In this document: piece after piece, positions 62,001 to 64,000 of the stretch
How positions within the stretch are numbered: position 1 is the stretch's first letter
Layout of the letters: each line of letters opens with the position of its first letter
Assembly (NCBI GenBank): GCA_017163975.1
Contig: JAFFSR010000136.1
Location: forward strand, 6,569,501-6,633,500
Direction of reading: 5' to 3'
Length of the DNA: 64,000 nucleotides
DNA from: Anastatus disparis
Lineage: Eukaryota > Arthropoda > Insecta > Hymenoptera > Eupelmidae
Notes under the pieces: model-generated
Database searches by the model: none
What the model saw: the letters and a program-made list of their open reading frames with translations, nothing else
Told to the model about the DNA's origin: nothing
Made by a program: the position numbers and the translations under genes

Positions 62001-64000
62001 TCAAGGATGTACAAGTGCCGATGACTCGGTAAGATACCGTAAGCCACATATACGTATAAGTAAAAATAAAAGATCTTTTCGTATATATTATAACTATCGC
62101 TTTGGTGGAGAGTGTAGGCGTGTTAAATTTTCAAGAGAAGTGAAGATGCTTTTCATAATATCTGACAATTGTCGCAAAGATAAGAATTTTAGGTCTGTTT
62201 TTTATTAAACATGACGCGATAGATGCTTTTATTAATTAGATCGATTAAGATTTAAATAGATATAGGTTTTACATTTTTACATCGTGTAATCAAATGTATA
62301 GGTCACGTAAACGATAATGATTGTTTTGGTAATTTTAAAATTATTAATAAAAATAATCTTATTTTGAAGCGAATAATTTACTTAGAAATATTTATGTTAA
62401 GTATCGTGATTCATAAATTCAATAGAGGATAAATCCAGAATATTATTTCGGTTACAATGTTATTCGAATGATAAATCAAAATTATTCCCAACTTTAACCA
62501 TTACACGTATTTTATGCTTCGAAGATTTACTAAAACTTGAGAATCTATTTGTCCAGATTAGAATCTGCAATCGAATCACTTGGTGCAGTACAATAATTTA
62601 GTTGCTGCAACATAACCACGATTATAACATATACATGGCAAATAATTTCAAACAAGTTGCTTACGATTCTTCTTACATAGTTGAAAGGCTTTTCTTCCTA
62701 CATACATACGCATACACACTTACACAATATGAGAAAAGTTAGCAAATGATGATAAGAAGACTATGGTAGGAACGGACATATACGACTACTGCACACAGCA
62801 ATGTACATATAGGGAAGTCATGTTCAGAGCCGGGTTATCGGTAAAGTTTGCGGAAACCACGTGGAACGTTTGCATACAATCGCAAGGAGATATATAAGAG
62901 AAATGGAAGAATCGCTTATGCATATATAAGAGGGACGCTCGAGTTTTTTTTCTAAATCTTTCTTTTTTCGTGGTTTTTTTATCTTTGCCCTAGTTTTGAG
63001 AATATCACAAACTTTTTTTTATATTTTATATATATAGAAATTGTCGTTGACTTTTTTAAAGGACGTGTGAAAATGATGTAGATAACGTTTGTTGGATAGG
63101 AAGAAAGAAATTTTAAAGTTTGAACCTGATATTAATGATCATGTAGATGGATTTCGCATCGAAAAAAAATCATCATTTCTAGCTTTGAGACTTTTTAAAA
63201 AATTTCTGATATATTTTTTTAATTTGCGAAAACTCGTTTAATATCGCGCAAAATACGCTTTTAATGTTAATTTTATTATAAACTATCGGTACTCGTTAAT
63301 ATAAATTTCTTAGTCGTTTGAAATCTAATACAGTCTTTAAAATTGAATAATTAAAAACTTGAATTTTAAACATTATAACTGATACAGTGTATCAATGTAA
63401 TAAGAGTCAGGCATAAATTTGGACTTTAACGACGAAAAATAATCATAAAATTATTCATTTCGCAAATAAATCTGGCATCGAAATAAACCGGCAGAAAGAA
63501 TAATAAAGATGCTAATGAATTCTGACATTACTCAACAACAATATAACGATCTGTCTTATATACATACGTATATATAACCGCAAGAGGCATCATAAACGAA
63601 TAAAAAAAAATATCACAAACTATAAAGACAGAAAATGACTGAGAGTAAAAAAAAAGAAGCATTAAGAAAGGGTCATAAAATAAAAAAGTGATATGTGTGT
63701 CGGTGATGATGTTACATCGTGCAGTCAAATTTGGAAGAGAGAAGAGAACATAAGATTCTTATGTATGTATAAAAGATTGAAATTTATATATACGTATATG
63801 TATATTACTATACGGAAAAGCGCAATAACCTGCCACGACTTTATGCTTGCTTGCAAGTCTCTCTATAGCTTTCACAGATTCGACGACAGGCGGTTTGGTC
63901 AGACTTTATATGCATATATATGTATACTTATATATACTAGCCATTTCCATATTCCAATATCGGTGTGCGAGCAAAAACGTATAGGGCATAACGTAATGTC
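53016..64000. other. Gene-poor AT-rich region to the window end
   Basis: No supported gene. GC-richer islands occur at about 55.25-55.55 (with CCCGTCGGGGGCCTGTCTG), 57.0-57.25, 58.1-58.45, 60.0-60.5, 61.0-61.3, 61.75-62.1, 62.65-62.95 and 63.8-64.0 kb. An 18-nt perfect palindrome AACCAAATATATTTGGTT lies at 58673-58690. These could be regulatory elements, or sit in the intron of a gene extending beyond the window. Confidence 0.5.

Overview
The window is AT-rich animal DNA with spliced genes, long introns, tRNA-derived SINEs and inverted-repeat elements. It is most likely from an insect. A hymenopteran, perhaps a parasitoid wasp, is my best guess from the composition and the secreted protease-homolog pair, but the sequence does not prove this.

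Region 1 (about 1-20,930, minus strand): the 5' two-thirds of a focal adhesion kinase gene (Fak/PTK2). Fourteen phase-consistent exons between 1 and 7,721 encode the FERM domain, the autophosphorylation-site linker, the complete tyrosine kinase domain and the start of the post-kinase linker. The focal-adhesion-targeting end lies beyond base 1. A further exon at 20,522-20,811 carries an ATG and a poly-glutamine run, and would splice in phase onto the first FERM-side exon across a 12.8 kb intron. That intron holds an inverted-repeat element, two SINE copies and AT-rich DNA. A smaller intron holds a long imperfect hairpin.

Region 2 (29,190-37,520, plus strand): a tandem pair of paralogous secreted serine-protease homologs, modelled as 8 exons/784 aa and 6 exons/535 aa. 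Both have a signal peptide, a family-specific N-terminal segment and a chymotrypsin-like core in which all three catalytic residues are replaced (His to Ser, Asp to Asn, Ser to Thr or Leu). Both carry long charged low-complexity inserts within the second barrel, opening at basic, convertase-like sites. The first also has a C-terminal tail of about 400 residues with an acidic Tyr/Ser repeat. This pair is the most unusual content of the window.

Region 3 (37,520-64,000): no confident gene. It has two short GC-richer segments that look exonic (37.7-38.1 kb), a possible signal-peptide first exon (50,257), one more SINE copy (52,827), several GC-richer islands with pyrimidine or GA tracts, and otherwise AT-rich DNA. 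It could be intergenic or the intron of a gene whose exons lie outside the window.

The Fak product would act at integrin adhesion sites inside cells. The protease homologs would be exported. Nothing in the sequence links the two loci functionally.
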